Part shown: positions 16,882 to 24,120 of the stretch, in pieces
How the letters are laid out: each line of letters starts with the position of its first letter
How positions within the stretch are numbered: position 1 is the first letter of the stretch
IMG/VR virus record: IMGVR_UViG_3300032116_000683
Location: 1-35,541 of that record
Origin: a virus
Strand: one strand, 5' to 3'
Length of the DNA stretch: 35,541 bases
Position numbers and translations under genes: made by a program
The notes under the pieces: generated by a model
Seen by the model: only the letters and a program-made list of their open reading frames with translations
What the model was told of the DNA's origin: nothing
Databases searched by the model: none

Positions 16882-17846
16882 CTTAGTAAAATATTTTTAA
16901 GAATCGGTCTAAGAATTCTATCCACAGTTTCAACACCATGTACCTTAACTGAATCAGATAAATCCTTTTCTAACTTCAGATGTATACCCGGAATCTGATA
17001 TAGCGCATTGTATTTTGCCATTGCTTCTATACCAACCTTATCGTTATCAAGTAAAGTACAAATAGCTTTATATTTTATTTTATATAAATCTATTATCTCT
17101 TTGCGGATTATACTGTTCTCACTGTCTGGTGCAACGACTTCTACAGGATACCCCATAGAATCTATGCACATAGCATCCTTTAAAGAACTGCATATTACTA
17201 GATATGGTTTCTTAAACTCTAGCTGATCTGTGCCTTGCAAATAATCTCTGACCTTTATGAATTTATAGTCTTGACTTTTAGGTCTGTAGATTTTACATAT
17301 CTGGTTATTTGAATTATAATAACCATACATATAATTACTACGCACATCAAAACCCGGTTTGTCAGTGCAAGTAAAAGCATAATATTCAATAGGCCTTACA
17401 TTAAATTTTTCTAATGTTTCGGAGCCTATGTTATACTGTAGCCAGTAACTTGCATCTAGATTATTCCAAGATCTTGTTACTACTGTTGACAGCTCATACT
17501 TATTTTCCTCAACTATGGGGCTGAGAGTATATCCGTTTTTATTCTTCTCTAGGAATACCGAATAGTCTTTCATTATCAGCTGAACGGTTTCAGGATATTC
17601 TAGATGATATAATTCAGATACTAGATTTACATCACTACCACCATAACCGGTAGAAAAATCTTTCCATTTGTATTTACCATCTCTGTAATAGATAAAGAAA
17701 CTAGGGTTAGTGTCTTTATGATTGAACAAAGATTTCATCTTAACACTCTGACCTGTAAGCTTTTCGGTTAGCTTACAATAATATTCATATATCCAAGTAG
17801 ATGGAACCTCATCTATTGATACTACTATTGATCTTGTACTAAGCAT
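16878..17846 (-). CDS. DNA primase with toprim domain
   Basis: The N-terminal region (about 30-100) has SLFNHKDTNPSFFIYYRDG and WKDFSTGYGGSDVNLVSELY, the conserved primase N-terminal pattern but without an evident Cys4 zinc finger. The toprim domain has LVICSSLKDAMCIDSMG (motif with the catalytic acidic position near 216-232), LLDNDKVGIEAM (DxD-like) and a late DLSDSV. It should synthesise RNA primers for the DnaB-like helicase-led fork. A strong terminator lies just upstream (17851-17886), so it needs read-through or its own promoter. Confidence 0.88.
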   Translation of the reverse strand: MLSTRSIVVSIDEVPSTWIYEYYCKLTEKLTGQSVKMKSLFNHKDTNPSFFIYYRDGKYKWKDFSTGYGGSDVNLVSELYHLEYPETVQLIMKDYSVFLEKNKNGYTLSPIVEENKYELSTVVTRSWNNLDASYWLQYNIGSETLEKFNVRPIEYYAFTCTDKPGFDVRSNYMYGYYNSNNQICKIYRPKSQDYKFIKVRDYLQGTDQLEFKKPYLVICSSLKDAMCIDSMGYPVEVVAPDSENSIIRKEIIDLYKIKYKAICTLLDNDKVGIEAMAKYNALYQIPGIHLKLEKDLSDSVKVHGVETVDRILRPILKNILLR

Positions 17847-17850
17847 GCTA

Positions 17851-17886
17851 TAAAAAATTAAAGGGGACAGTTAATTCTGCCCCCTT
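17851..17886 (-). terminator. Rho-independent terminator downstream of the SSB-like gene
   Basis: Arms AAGGGGACAG (17861-17870) and CTGCCCCCTT (17877-17886) enclose a six-base loop. In the leftward RNA all ten pairs form, one being G-U; on the plus strand that position is an A-C mismatch, so the hairpin favours leftward transcripts. TTTTTT follows on the minus strand (within 17851-17860). It divides the leftward block between the SSB-like gene and primase. Confidence 0.85.
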
Positions 17887-17906
17887 CATAGTTTAACCTT
17901 TAAACA

Positions 17907-18596
17907 TTACAACTCAAAGTCATCAGCCAGAGACTTCTTTGTTGTACTTTCTCCAAATGTTTTAACCTCTACGGTCTTACCTTTCTTAATGTGGACCTCA
18001 GGATTGAACTTAACTACTTTGCTTTTTACTTCATCAACCTCAGCACTTTCGTATGCAATACCATCCTTAGACCATTTAGGAAAATACAAATCGTGGTTAG
18101 TATAGCCAGCCTTATTCTGATATTCCTTACCGGCAATACATACACGCAGGAACTTATTGGCAAATGGTTTATCATAATTAAATTGATTAACCAATGAGTC
18201 AACAGTATCATGCTTCTCATCTTGTGATTCCAACCAGGCTAGTGACTTAGTCTCTTTACACAGGTTCTTGATTGCTTTAAGAATCTCTTCATCACGAACA
18301 ATTACATTTCCTTTTGGAGTTGTTGCATCAGCAAATGGATACTCAGTAAGCTTAACACGGCCTACCTGACCCTGATGACGACCCAAGTCTGGATTGTCTT
18401 TGTCAACATAAAATCCCTCAAAGTCATCACCTAATGCAGGACCTTCAACATCTAGAATGATATTGTAAGCTTCCTTATTATAAGGTGTTGCTTCAAGTCG
18501 GATATTATAAATTTTTACAGAGGCATTTCCTGGGGACAATGTCTTTGCTACTGATGATGATGAACCGTTTTCTTTAATGTTCTTTGTACTAATCAT
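17907..18596 (-). CDS. Putative single-stranded DNA-binding protein
   Basis: I prefer the ATG at 18596 (MISTKNIKENG, 229 aa) over the upstream ATG at 18635, because 18596 lies just after the stop of the Sak4-like gene while 18635 overlaps it. The body is beta-rich (VKIYNIRLEATPYNKEAYNI), and the C terminus is basic then ends in the acidic/aromatic tail SLADDFEL, like the protein-interaction tails of phage and bacterial SSBs. It sits directly after a Sak4-like recombinase gene, a common SSB position. The SSB role is inferred from tail and context, not from a recognised OB-fold motif. Confidence 0.78.
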   Translation of the reverse strand: MISTKNIKENGSSSSVAKTLSPGNASVKIYNIRLEATPYNKEAYNIILDVEGPALGDDFEGFYVDKDNPDLGRHQGQVGRVKLTEYPFADATTPKGNVIVRDEEILKAIKNLCKETKSLAWLESQDEKHDTVDSLVNQFNYDKPFANKFLRVCIAGKEYQNKAGYTNHDLYFPKWSKDGIAYESAEVDEVKSKVVKFNPEVHIKKGKTVEVKTFGESTTKKSLADDFEL

Positions 18597-18606
18597 GGTT
18601 TTAAAT

Positions 18607-19350
18607 TTAGTCGATGAAGATTTGAGACCAGTCAACTGTTACGCTACCGTCCTCGTTAATTTTTGAAATTTCAAATTCTTTATTCTTTAAATGAATAGGT
18701 CTAGCACCACAAGATACATCATCTTTAGTTTTAAAACTAAGAATGTTAGTATCTCCTCGTCTATATAAATAACCTATTGCATCAGAGTGCTGCATGATAA
18801 TTCTCTTAAGTTTACCTGTTAGATCTAAATCCATTGATGTGAATTCAGCTCCATTCTTTTCCAGCAACACATCCTTTACGTGACCAGCAAGAATAACTCT
18901 TGGTGCCCATTTCTTAATATAGGCAATAATAGTTGAAAAAGCCTCACGAAGCCAAGGATAGCCGGCACCATTAGGCATGTTAAGTATGCTACCATATTTA
19001 ACCTTACCCTCTGAAAACCAGGACTTTCCCATGGGAGATTGAGAATAAAGTTCCTCAGCAAATGGGACACAAATTTCTTCTAAAGCAGTAATTGTATCTA
19101 CGGCTACGTACTTATAGGGATAACCTGCATCCTTAATTGCTTTACCGATTGCCTTAATCTCATCTACATTGGCAGCACCAATTTTTAAAGCCTCAACATA
19201 CTTAGAACCAGATTCTAAATCTAGAATCAAACAATCAGGTAGGTCAGCAAACAAGGTAGTCTTACCTACCTTAGGCTTACTAAAGATTACAAGATTCTCT
19301 GGACTTGTAGTTTCAGGCTTCTGTTTTTTTGTTGGCAGTACTATTTCCAT
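18607..19350 (-). CDS. Sak4-like RecA-fold ATPase (single-strand annealing/recombination)
   Basis: A minimal RecA-like core of 247 aa: Walker A IFSKPKVGKTT (22-32; the first Gly of the P-loop is Ser), then DCLILDLESGSKYVEAL, and Walker B YKYVAVDTITALEEI (about 78-92). These are the marks of the phage nucleotide-binding AAA_24/Sak4 group, which anneal or exchange DNA strands with a partner SSB. The SSB-like gene directly downstream fits. Its start overlaps the stop of the 181-aa gene. Confidence 0.88.
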   Translation of the reverse strand: MEIVLPTKKQKPETTSPENLVIFSKPKVGKTTLFADLPDCLILDLESGSKYVEALKIGAANVDEIKAIGKAIKDAGYPYKYVAVDTITALEEICVPFAEELYSQSPMGKSWFSEGKVKYGSILNMPNGAGYPWLREAFSTIIAYIKKWAPRVILAGHVKDVLLEKNGAEFTSMDLDLTGKLKRIIMQHSDAIGYLYRRGDTNILSFKTKDDVSCGARPIHLKNKEFEISKINEDGSVTVDWSQIFID

Positions 19351-19895
19351 TACGATTTAATTATTTGATTTAGCCACTTCTTCCTACTTACAGGTTTTTG
19401 CAACATGATTGCTGCTAAATCTCTAAGAGTAATTCTATCTAGAGGACAGTCCTCATCTGGATCCATGATCTCATCAAATGTATCAAACATAATTATCTGA
19501 GAATCAGCAGTTTCCTTTTTAACTGGAGCAACTATAACTTCTAGTTCACTTACGGGTACTAGATATCTGCGATCACTGCTGTTTTCTAGTTCAACAGAAT
19601 CATATTCTTCTTCCCAATACTTGTTATGTTTCCACTTATACAAGGTTCTTTCCTCAGTCTCAGGTTCAAATTCCTTATTTACAAACTCTGTGTAGATATC
19701 TTGTCCCTTCTTTAGCTGACTTGGAAATAAACTAACATGTAATTCATTCTTTGTATACGGTTTATAAGCCATTGTAGGTACAAACAAAGGATCATCTATA
19801 CCAAGTGCCTCAAAAGTTTTCTGGTGATAATCTACAAGATTTTGCATCCTAGCTTTCTTATCAACCAGGTTCTTCTTTTCTTGAGTCTTAATCAT
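19350..19895 (-). CDS. Hypothetical protein, 181 aa, between helicase and Sak4-like genes
   Basis: An alpha/beta protein with a basic N-terminal helix, an acidic middle (EFEPETEERTLYKWKHNKYW) and a C-terminal basic helix (KPVSRKKWLNQIIKS). No motif was recognised. The one-base overlaps with the genes on both sides show tight coupling with the helicase and Sak4-like ATPase, so an accessory replication role is plausible. Confidence 0.82.
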   Translation of the reverse strand: MIKTQEKKNLVDKKARMQNLVDYHQKTFEALGIDDPLFVPTMAYKPYTKNELHVSLFPSQLKKGQDIYTEFVNKEFEPETEERTLYKWKHNKYWEEEYDSVELENSSDRRYLVPVSELEVIVAPVKKETADSQIIMFDTFDEIMDPDEDCPLDRITLRDLAAIMLQKPVSRKKWLNQIIKS

Positions 19896-20884
19896 TATTT
19901 TGTATTTAAACGTTTTTCTTGTTTCGGTGGTGTCGGTATTTCTACCACAGTCATACTTTCAAAATTACCTTTGAAGAAACTCATTCTGGTATCACCATTT
20001 CTGCATTTCAGAAAGTGCATTACCATAACTCGTTCATCATCAATGATATATCTTTCAGGACCGTAGTACCGAATCTTGAAATACCCTGGTCTATTGAGAC
20101 CAACAACAACGTCAGCATGCTGAAGCAAAGCATCGGCACCCATAAGATCTGAAGATAAGATATAGTTACCAGCCCTACCATCTTCATTTCTCTCTGGATT
20201 ATCAATGTTTCTGTTAAGCTGACTTAAAATAATAAACGCAATAGGATATCTTCTCTTAAGTTTTGTAAGAGTCTCTGCAAATTCATAAAGCATATCCTGC
20301 TTATTCTGTCCATTATTTACCTTAAGCAGGTATGAATGGTCAAGAGTAATAATCGTATTGACGTATTTTGGAACTTCACCTTCTGTATTAATGTGACTTT
20401 CCATGTAATCAATAATTACATCTTCAATCTCTTTAACAGTCATAGGAGTTTCTACTACATCGATAGGATACTTTACTCTAATCTTTGCATAGTCATAACA
20501 TTTTAAAAGAGTTTCATCATCTAGCTGACCATTAGCACTGCACAAATCTTTGTATGATCTATTGACCACACTAGAGAATTCACGTAATGCTGTTACTCTG
20601 GAAAGCATCTCGAACTGAAATTCTAATATCCTAAATTCTTCACCTTTATTCAGTACAAATGCGTTATTTACAATATTGTCTTTTACTAAAGTCTTACCAG
20701 CACCAGACCTACCTGCAATAACAGTTAGAGTATTCCACTCTATACCATCGGTAGATGCATCATTAAATTTAGGCCAAGGTGTTTTGATACTACGTATCTT
20801 ACCTTCTCGCCTTCCTTTCATGTATTCTAGTGCTTGGACAAAACCATCTTTCTGCCCTTTCCAAGCATGCTTTTTTTCTACCAT
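19895..20884 (-). CDS. DnaB-like (SF4) replicative helicase
   Basis: The C-terminal ATPase domain of DnaB fills most of the 329 aa: GIEWNTLTVIAGRSGAGKT with Walker A at 58-65, a helicase H1a-like EFQFEMLS, Walker B NTIITLDHSYLL, H3 PIAFIILSQLNRNID, and the late H4-type block from AGNYILSSDLMGADALLQHA with the arginine-containing FLKCRNGD. The usual DnaB N-terminal primase-binding domain is missing, so interaction with the primase must differ or need another protein. It should be the fork helicase of this phage. Confidence 0.93.
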   Translation of the reverse strand: MVEKKHAWKGQKDGFVQALEYMKGRREGKIRSIKTPWPKFNDASTDGIEWNTLTVIAGRSGAGKTLVKDNIVNNAFVLNKGEEFRILEFQFEMLSRVTALREFSSVVNRSYKDLCSANGQLDDETLLKCYDYAKIRVKYPIDVVETPMTVKEIEDVIIDYMESHINTEGEVPKYVNTIITLDHSYLLKVNNGQNKQDMLYEFAETLTKLKRRYPIAFIILSQLNRNIDNPERNEDGRAGNYILSSDLMGADALLQHADVVVGLNRPGYFKIRYYGPERYIIDDERVMVMHFLKCRNGDTRMSFFKGNFESMTVVEIPTPPKQEKRLNTK

Positions 20885-20919
20885 TATACTGAAAATGAGA
20901 TTGTTACCGGAGCAGTAAC

Positions 20920-21117
20920 TTAGAATGATTCTAGGACTTTCCGGGATATAAAACTATAACCTTTACTCAACAATTCCAAGAGAATGTTAATAAAAATTAT
21001 CTGCAGAAAACTAATTTGAATGTGTAGTATATCAGTACTAACCCTCCAAACAATTACATGTAACAGGAGCATGATGGATAACATCATTACAACGGCTGCC
21101 AACTTTTTATACTTCAT
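20920..21117 (-). CDS. Small membrane protein, 65 aa
   Basis: After a short basic start (MKYKKLA) comes a hydrophobic helix (VVMMLSIMLLLHVIVW) and probably a second one (SFLQIIFINILLELL), ending with a basic tail. The ATG overlaps the stop of the winged-helix-like gene as ATGA, which supports translation. A two-helix inner-membrane protein inside the replication core; role unknown. Confidence 0.7.
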   Translation of the reverse strand: MKYKKLAAVVMMLSIMLLLHVIVWRVSTDILHIQISFLQIIFINILLELLSKGYSFISRKVLESF

Positions 21118-21692
21118 ACTACTTTTTCTGATAATGTGGTTTCTTCTTCGTAACCACCATTTAAAATTATCTCACAATAACTAGCAAGATCTGAATCTTT
21201 TGTCTTGTCTGGGTTAGTTTTACCAATAAAGTATTGTGAATTTCTCATGTACATAAACTTCTGTTTCTCAAAACTATCTACATAGTAGGCTGTTGCTTTA
21301 AGAATTGTATCCCAACTATAGTCATAGTTCTGAAAGAACCATTTAAAGGCTTTATCTATATCTCTACGGTTTACTCTAGCTGATTTACCACTAGGTAATT
21401 TACCTTTAGGGAATAGATTAAGGTACTGAGTAATATAATCTTCAGATACAGTAGCTTTTTCTTCTACTATTTTTTCCTGGAATATATCCTCAACCTTTTT
21501 CAATACTGCTTTACCTTCCTCGGTTATTGCATACTTATCATCTATAAGTTTAGCTGCATTAAGATTTCTTAATTCAGTATGTGCATTTACAGATTTAGGT
21601 CTGCGCTTATTAGCAATGCACCATAAGATGTGAAATGCATTGGGAGTTACATCCAGCTCATCAAGGATATCGTAAAACTGTATTAGTATCAT
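21114..21692 (-). CDS. Putative winged-helix DNA-binding protein (192 aa)
   Basis: The first 75 residues (NAFHILWCIANKRRP, then LRNLNAAKLIDDKYAITEEG) look like a winged-helix domain with its HTH and beta wing. The C-terminal part has a domain with GKSARVNRRDIDKAFKWFF and a helix before YFIGKTN. Position directly upstream of the DnaB-like helicase, together with DNA-binding build, suggests an origin-binding or helicase-loading role; this is inference. It overlaps the preceding gene by 32 bases. Confidence 0.8.
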   Translation of the reverse strand: MILIQFYDILDELDVTPNAFHILWCIANKRRPKSVNAHTELRNLNAAKLIDDKYAITEEGKAVLKKVEDIFQEKIVEEKATVSEDYITQYLNLFPKGKLPSGKSARVNRRDIDKAFKWFFQNYDYSWDTILKATAYYVDSFEKQKFMYMRNSQYFIGKTNPDKTKDSDLASYCEIILNGGYEEETTLSEKVV

Positions 21693-21978
21693 AAAGAAAT
21701 CTTTGGTCTAAGGCAAATTGAGTATAGTTAGCTTCTGTTGTTCTGAATTTATGAGTAGTATCTAGCTCATTAGACATCTCAGCAACAATCAATTTTGCTT
21801 TGTCATAATTGATACCAAATATAGAAAGAGCATCATACAATCCTTTTGCTTGAACATATCTTTTATTGCTAAAAACAATAAATGTGAATTCTCCAGACTT
21901 GTAATCTAAATATCCACGGATAGATATTTTTTCAGGTAGTGGTACATAATTTTTAGTAGTTAATTTTCTGCTTCCCAT
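21661..21978 (-). CDS. Hypothetical protein, 105 aa
   Basis: A strand-rich first half (ISIRGYLDYKSGEFTFIVFS) is followed by a helix (LYDALSIFGINYDKAKLI) and a charged C terminus. No family recognised. Its start lies 26 bases inside the end of the uracil-DNA glycosylase gene, and no other Met in the frame would avoid the overlap without losing most of the protein. Confidence 0.75.
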   Translation of the reverse strand: MGSRKLTTKNYVPLPEKISIRGYLDYKSGEFTFIVFSNKRYVQAKGLYDALSIFGINYDKAKLIVAEMSNELDTTHKFRTTEANYTQFALDQRFLYDTNTVLRYP

Positions 21979-22657
21979 TTCTTTCTAGTTCTTTATTTAT
22001 TTTATTCCACAAATCATTGCAATCCCATTCAGCTTGTCCAGTATAAGCTGCACTTGCAGGATGCGTAGCAAAAATTTTGTAATGATTATCTGGTATCATA
22101 TCAGCATATTCCTGTGCTCTTTTACCAAGAAATACGTAGATTAGACCTGGTTTATTCCAAATCAGATGATCAATAATTGCTGCAGTAAACGGTTTCCATA
22201 CTAGCTGATGAGACCCAGGTTTATTTATTGTCGTAGTCAATGCACTATTTAGCATTAACATTCCTTGATTAGCCCATTTTGTTAAGTCTGCTGATCTTTC
22301 TAGCTGCTGATCTGTGGTCCTTTCTATAGAATCATACATATACTTTAGGGACTTCTCTATTGTGCCGTACATGCTACAACTAAATGCAATGCCATCTGCT
22401 ACATTTACTTGGGGATAAGGATCTTGGCCAAGTATTACAACCCTAGTATTTTCATATGTACATTCCTCAAATGCTCTGAATAGATTCTTTATCTGTGGGG
22501 TCCACTTTTTACCGTTAACTGATTCATTATAAAGGAATTCCAATATATTATCAAAGTCTGATGACATAATAAAATTTACAGTTGCTGGTCCCCAACCAGC
22601 TGACTTCAACTTTTGAAACAGTTTTTCTTTTATTTCTTGTAAGTTTATATCTTTCAT
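21953..22657 (-). CDS. ung: Uracil-DNA glycosylase, family 1
   Basis: The water-activating motif is GQDPYP (77-82), the mid motif is LMLNSALTT (134-142) and the DNA-intercalating loop is HPASAAY (199-205), where most family members have HPSP. At 234 aa it is a normal size. It removes uracil from DNA, starting base-excision repair, so phage DNA is unlikely to contain uracil by design. It is the first leftward gene after the inserted rightward cassette; only 28 bases separate it from that divergent gene, and no clear leftward promoter motif was found there. Confidence 0.95.
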   Translation of the reverse strand: MKDINLQEIKEKLFQKLKSAGWGPATVNFIMSSDFDNILEFLYNESVNGKKWTPQIKNLFRAFEECTYENTRVVILGQDPYPQVNVADGIAFSCSMYGTIEKSLKYMYDSIERTTDQQLERSADLTKWANQGMLMLNSALTTTINKPGSHQLVWKPFTAAIIDHLIWNKPGLIYVFLGKRAQEYADMIPDNHYKIFATHPASAAYTGQAEWDCNDLWNKINKELERNGKQKINY

Positions 22658-22666
22658 TTATATTTG
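22636..22666 (+). promoter_or_regulatory. Bacteroidota-type promoter for the rightward cassette gene
   Basis: CTTG at 22636-22639 (three of four matches to the -33 box TTTG), 19 bases, then TATATTTG at 22659-22666, a full match to TAnnTTTG at -7. Transcription would begin near 22673, leaving a leader of about 13 bases before ATG 22686. The motif is established for Bacteroidota primary sigma factor; its use here is inferred. Most of it lies inside the start of the ung gene. Confidence 0.65.
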
Positions 22667-22685
22667 TGCATTAAATAAAATCAAC

Positions 22686-23045
22686 ATGTCAGAAGAAACA
22701 ACAATCCCAGTAGAAGACCTCAAGCCTGTAAGAGCTGAGGTATATAAGGAAAATACTAGCATTGCTATTGAACTTCCTGTAGATTACGTTATGCGATTTA
22801 ATCAAATGCTATTGGAATTTGTACCATTCAAAGACCAAGAACATTTTACGGAGGTAATGAAAAAGATTGGTCAAGGCACTATTGATGATGCTTTTACATA
22901 CCATTGCCAAACCATTCTTGCATTCCTTACTTTGGTAGAATCTGCAGCAAGAACACAAGATAAACTGCATTGGGTTGAATACGATCCTGCAACACAAACC
23001 AAAACACCAGTTGATGGTCCTGCAAAAGAAGATAATGTAGGATAA
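22686..23045 (+). CDS. Acidic 119-aa protein, lone rightward gene in the leftward block (moron-like)
   Basis: No family recognised. The protein is acidic, with a strand (TSIAIELPVDYV) and two helices (RFNQMLLEFVPF, then TIDDAFTYHCQTILAFLTLV), and a Pro/Thr-rich charged C terminus. It is probably soluble. It is the only rightward gene in a stretch of about 28 kb of leftward genes and carries its own promoter (22636-22666) and terminator (23030-23068). That autonomy is the mark of a moron: a later-acquired unit expressed on its own. The opposite-strand frame in the same place is a shadow. Confidence 0.82.
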   Translation: MSEETTIPVEDLKPVRAEVYKENTSIAIELPVDYVMRFNQMLLEFVPFKDQEHFTEVMKKIGQGTIDDAFTYHCQTILAFLTLVESAARTQDKLHWVEYDPATQTKTPVDGPAKEDNVG

Positions 23046-23068
23046 AACCTACATTATCTCACTTTTTT
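23030..23068 (+). terminator. Rho-independent terminator overlapping the end of the rightward gene
   Basis: GATAATGTAGG (23031-23041) and CCTACATTATC (23048-23058) pair perfectly around ATAAAA, with one further A-T pair outside (23030/23059). CAC and TTTTTT (23063-23068) follow. The left arm encodes the last residues D-N-V-G and the stop codon lies at the edge of the loop. Confidence 0.85.
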
Positions 23069-23071
23069 GGT

Positions 23072-23099
23072 CTTAATGTAGGTTAAATCCTACAATATC
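23072..23099 (-). terminator. Mirror-image hairpin at the end of the leftward 125-aa gene
   Basis: Read leftward, 23099-23072 is nearly the same 28-base unit as 23031-23058 read rightward, so the two convergent genes end in an inverted pair of hairpins. The stem here is imperfect (TGTAGG/CCTACA core, 6 bp) and encodes the last residues of the 125-aa gene. No T-run follows on the minus strand, so it alone may be a weak terminator; arms from the two units can also pair with each other. Confidence 0.5.
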
Positions 23100-23450
23100 A
23101 CCTATTTCAATTATTGCCTGTATTGCTAGACTCATCTCATCTTTTGAGCAGTCAGCAAACGACTTGCATTTTCCATCAATGCATAGTCCAGACCGGATTT
23201 TTACCTCATGTTTTACACTCTCAAATGTATCACCTGTATAGGTTGCTACTTCTCTTATGCATTTCATCAATTTAGATAACTGAGCATAAGATTTATCTGC
23301 GCTAATTACTTCGTAAGTAACTGCAACAACCTGTCCTTCCTCTAATGATTTTACAAATAGATCTAATTTTGATCTACTCATGTCATGTACAATGACTAAT
23401 TCTTTATTCTGTTTTCTTAGCTGAATTGTTATTGGAAGCTGGTCTGCCAT
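23073..23450 (-). CDS. Conserved-looking phage protein, 125 aa
   Basis: The N-terminal third is beta-rich; the centre has YAQLSKLMKCIREVATYTGD then a KIRSGLC strand, and the C terminus reads KSFADCSKDEMSLAIQAIIE. The helix-SGLC-SKDE layout resembles phage proteins with a NinB-like organisation, which would suggest recombination, but this is a weak memory-based guess. Start 23450 overlaps the preceding gene by 47 bases; an internal ATG at 23381 (MSRSKLDLF) would avoid the overlap. Confidence 0.78.
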   Translation of the reverse strand: MADQLPITIQLRKQNKELVIVHDMSRSKLDLFVKSLEEGQVVAVTYEVISADKSYAQLSKLMKCIREVATYTGDTFESVKHEVKIRSGLCIDGKCKSFADCSKDEMSLAIQAIIEIGDIVGFNLH

Positions 23451-23808
23451 AATTCTTCTTCTTTTTATATGGACCGCGTTTTTTACTCAAACCTTGTTGA
23501 GGATTTACAGGAGTAACGTTAGGATTAGTTTCTGTTTTTTCAGACTGCTTTGCTGTCTTTGATAGTTCGCTAAGTTCTTTATCTTTTGCACAAAGACTGA
23601 CATCAAGCATATTGATTCGTGAATTAGCAGCAATCAATTTTGAATTTAAATTATTGATTTCTGATTGCTTAATGCTTAGACCGCTTTCAAGAGAACTGAT
23701 TCTATCAATCAGTTTTTTTGCAGCATCTTTCCATTTAAGATCAACAAGAATACCTGATGCAAGGGCACCGCCAATTGCAAATAACAAACAAGTGAATAAA
23801 CAACTCAT
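23404..23808 (-). CDS. Membrane-anchored coiled-coil protein with AT-hook-like tail (134 aa)
   Basis: Residues 1-20 (SCLFTCLLFAIGGALASGIL) form a single hydrophobic helix; it could be an anchor or a signal peptide. Residues about 35-90 are a heptad-like coiled coil (ISSLESGLSIKQSEINNLNS). The tail has KKRGPYKKKKNYGRPA, two basic RGP/GRP elements like AT-hooks, which bind the minor groove of AT-rich DNA. The build suggests a tether between membrane and DNA. That the AT-hook-like segment is functional is inference. Confidence 0.75.
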   Translation of the reverse strand: MSCLFTCLLFAIGGALASGILVDLKWKDAAKKLIDRISSLESGLSIKQSEINNLNSKLIAANSRINMLDVSLCAKDKELSELSKTAKQSEKTETNPNVTPVNPQQGLSKKRGPYKKKKNYGRPASNNNSAKKTE

Positions 23809-24119
23809 GATTTTTGATTTTTATAATCGTTAATTAATTTAGTTACTTCTACTAGATCATAGTATTCTAATGATCCGGCAGCTTTGCCAAAGTTACTAAG
23901 AACTTTGGTAATTTCCACCATATCCATCTCAGGAATATCCCAAAAACTTTTTATTACGTGTCCGTGCTCCTTAATAATGATATCAAGAAATGTATTTAGA
24001 ACATTTTTAGTTTTCTGTTTATTGAACCAAGAGATAGTTGTAGTTTCATCAGCTGCATATACACATATCTGCAGAAGCATTAGTAGATTAATAACTTTTA
24101 GTTTGTCCTCATCAGTCAT
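23805..24119 (-). CDS. Hypothetical helical protein, 104 aa
   Basis: Predominantly helical (LKVINLLMLLQICVY, then NVLNTFLDIIIKEHG and LVEVTKLINDYKNQKS). No membrane segment long enough to be certain, no motif. Its stop overlaps the start of the coiled-coil protein by four bases and it starts one base after the radical-SAM gene. Function unknown. Confidence 0.78.
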   Translation of the reverse strand: MTDEDKLKVINLLMLLQICVYAADETTTISWFNKQKTKNVLNTFLDIIIKEHGHVIKSFWDIPEMDMVEITKVLSNFGKAAGSLEYYDLVEVTKLINDYKNQKS

Positions 24120-24120
24120 A

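Noticed and set aside
18026-19070. Leftward frames of 64 codons inside the SSB-like and Sak4-like genes
   Set aside because: Shadows in other frames of well-supported genes; no start context.
13269-20918. Rightward frames of 60-86 codons opposite the replication genes
   Set aside because: Each lies fully within a well-supported leftward gene and has no promoter or ribosome-binding signal of its own.
20885-20919. GTTAC/GTAAC hairpin between the DnaB-like helicase and the small membrane gene
   Set aside because: Only five pairs with a seven-base loop and no T-run; too weak to call a terminator.
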